64,000 bases of DNA. Origin: Streptomyces sp. MUM 2J. Its GTDB lineage: Bacteria > Actinomycetota > Actinomycetes > Streptomycetales > Streptomycetaceae. Under the pieces are notes generated by a model. The model had not been told where the DNA came from. It was given only the letters and a program-made list of their open reading frames with translations, and did not search any database. Shown here in pieces: positions 63,499 through 64,000 of the stretch. The first letter of the stretch is position 1, and the number at the start of each line of letters is the position of its first letter. The DNA is taken from NCBI RefSeq assembly GCF_022414535.1, contig NZ_JADWYM010000001.1:1-64000 (forward strand), in the 5' to 3' direction. The position numbers were made by a program, and so were the translations under genes.

Positions 63499-64000
63499 TC
63501 AGCCCGAGGTGAGGACGGGCGCCGGCGGCCGGTCCGGCAGGAAGCCGTGGGCGCGGCGGGCCAGGAAGGCGGGCTTGTAGCGGTCGACCTCCCGGTGCCA
63601 GTTGAGGATGCCGGCCATCCAGTTCTGCAGGTCGGCCACGTAGCCCCCCATCGCCGCGCGCGCCTCCCGCGAGAGCGCCAGATCGTCGTACAGTACGGGC
63701 AGTTCGTGCGCGGCGACGTGCTCGAACTGCTGCATCCGCTGGGTCATCAGGTCGTGGACGACACCCAGGGCGGCCGGGTAGTCGCAGCCGAAGAAGTTCT
63801 GCACCACGAGGATGCCGTTGTGGATCTCGCCCTCGTACTCGATCTCCTTCTGGTACGAGAAGACGTCGTTGAGGAGGCAGGCGTAGTCGACGGCGGCGTT
63901 CTCCAGCGAGCGCACCGGACCGCTGCGGTACACCTCCGGCGGCACCGCCGGGCCGAGGCCCATCCGGCACAGGCTCAGGGTGAGGTCGGCGCCGAAGGTG
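63499..64000 (-). CDS. geoA: geosmin synthase, C-terminal end (cut by window edge)
   Basis: The last 166 residues of a class I terpene synthase, open to the window edge. NDVFSYQKE is the NSE metal-binding triad (Asn, Ser, Glu), preceded by the conserved VYRSGPVRSLENAAVDYACLL and followed by the family's QNFFGCDYPAAL and NWMAGILNWHREVDRYKP. Sequence and order match the C-terminal domain of bifunctional germacradienol/geosmin synthase, which turns farnesyl diphosphate into geosmin in two steps. The remaining part, including the N-terminal cyclase domain, lies outside. Near-universal in Streptomyces. Confidence 0.93.
   Translation of the reverse strand, partial: TFGADLTLSLCRMGLGPAVPPEVYRSGPVRSLENAAVDYACLLNDVFSYQKEIEYEGEIHNGILVVQNFFGCDYPAALGVVHDLMTQRMQQFEHVAAHELPVLYDDLALSREARAAMGGYVADLQNWMAGILNWHREVDRYKPAFLARRAHGFLPDRPPAPVLTSG

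Overview
The window is high-GC actinobacterial DNA, almost certainly from a Streptomyces chromosome. Third codon positions are nearly always G or C, GTG and TTG starts are common, and many gene pairs overlap by ATGA or GTGA. Several families are typical of the genus: an SAV2148-type HEPN protein, a DUF1707-FHA protein, a mycothiol-linked DsbA-like protein, and the C-terminal end of geosmin synthase at the right edge. I saw no rRNA, tRNA, CRISPR array, insertion sequence or prophage.

Layout. 1-5.3 kb: the N-terminus of a proline-rich protein cut by the left edge, a DUF456 membrane protein, a translationally coupled alkylation-repair pair (Ada-like/AlkA glycosylase plus Ogt), and the ribosome-assembly GTPase RsgA. 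5.5-20.2 kb: an unusual zinc-finger membrane protein with an extracellular cellulose-binding module, a radical SAM protein with a non-canonical cysteine motif facing a TetR regulator, homocysteine methyltransferase, an esterase, a glyoxalase-fold protein that overlaps an AraC regulator tail to tail, an NmrA-type reductase, a YihY membrane protein, an AidB-like acyl-CoA dehydrogenase and a GAF regulator. 20.3-22.2 kb: a secreted protein and an acetyltransferase.

22.3-31.8 kb is the centrepiece, one sulfur-assimilation operon. A 27-codon cysteine leader peptide and a nested hairpin precede sulfite reductase. Then follow a 62-residue zinc ribbon protein, cysH, cysC, cysD and cysN, each overlapping the next or a few bases apart, then a second very short cysteine-rich open frame with a hairpin, a sulfonate/nitrate-type ABC transporter, and a CbiX-like chelatase that could insert iron into sirohydrochlorin. 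Together these cover import of a sulfur source, sulfate activation, APS reduction, sulfite reduction and its siroheme cofactor.

31.9-33.8 kb is a lower-GC patch with two exported proteins (peptidoglycan-binding fold, cutinase/esterase fold) that looks acquired. 34-47 kb: acetyltransferase, ArsR-type regulator with a divergent MFS transporter, DsbA-like and DUF1697 proteins, an MMPL transporter, a phosphotransferase, LysR with a divergent EamA transporter around a perfect palindrome, a DEDDh exonuclease and the HEPN protein. 47.8-58.3 kb is a storage-carbohydrate cluster: glgX, treY and treZ (glycogen debranching and conversion of maltooligosaccharides to trehalose), interrupted by two tail-to-tail paralogous M14 carboxypeptidases and an FHA protein. 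58.4-64 kb: a 26-bp tandem repeat, a phosphotransferase-fold protein lacking the catalytic Asp, an Xaa-Pro peptidase, a PDZ membrane protein, LysR with a divergent glutamine-amidotransferase-like protein, and partial geosmin synthase.

The most interesting signals are the two cysteine-linked leader frames in the sulfur operon, the zinc-finger/CBM2 transmembrane fusion, and the CX8CX2C radical SAM protein. I did not find a clear multi-gene system of an entirely new kind.
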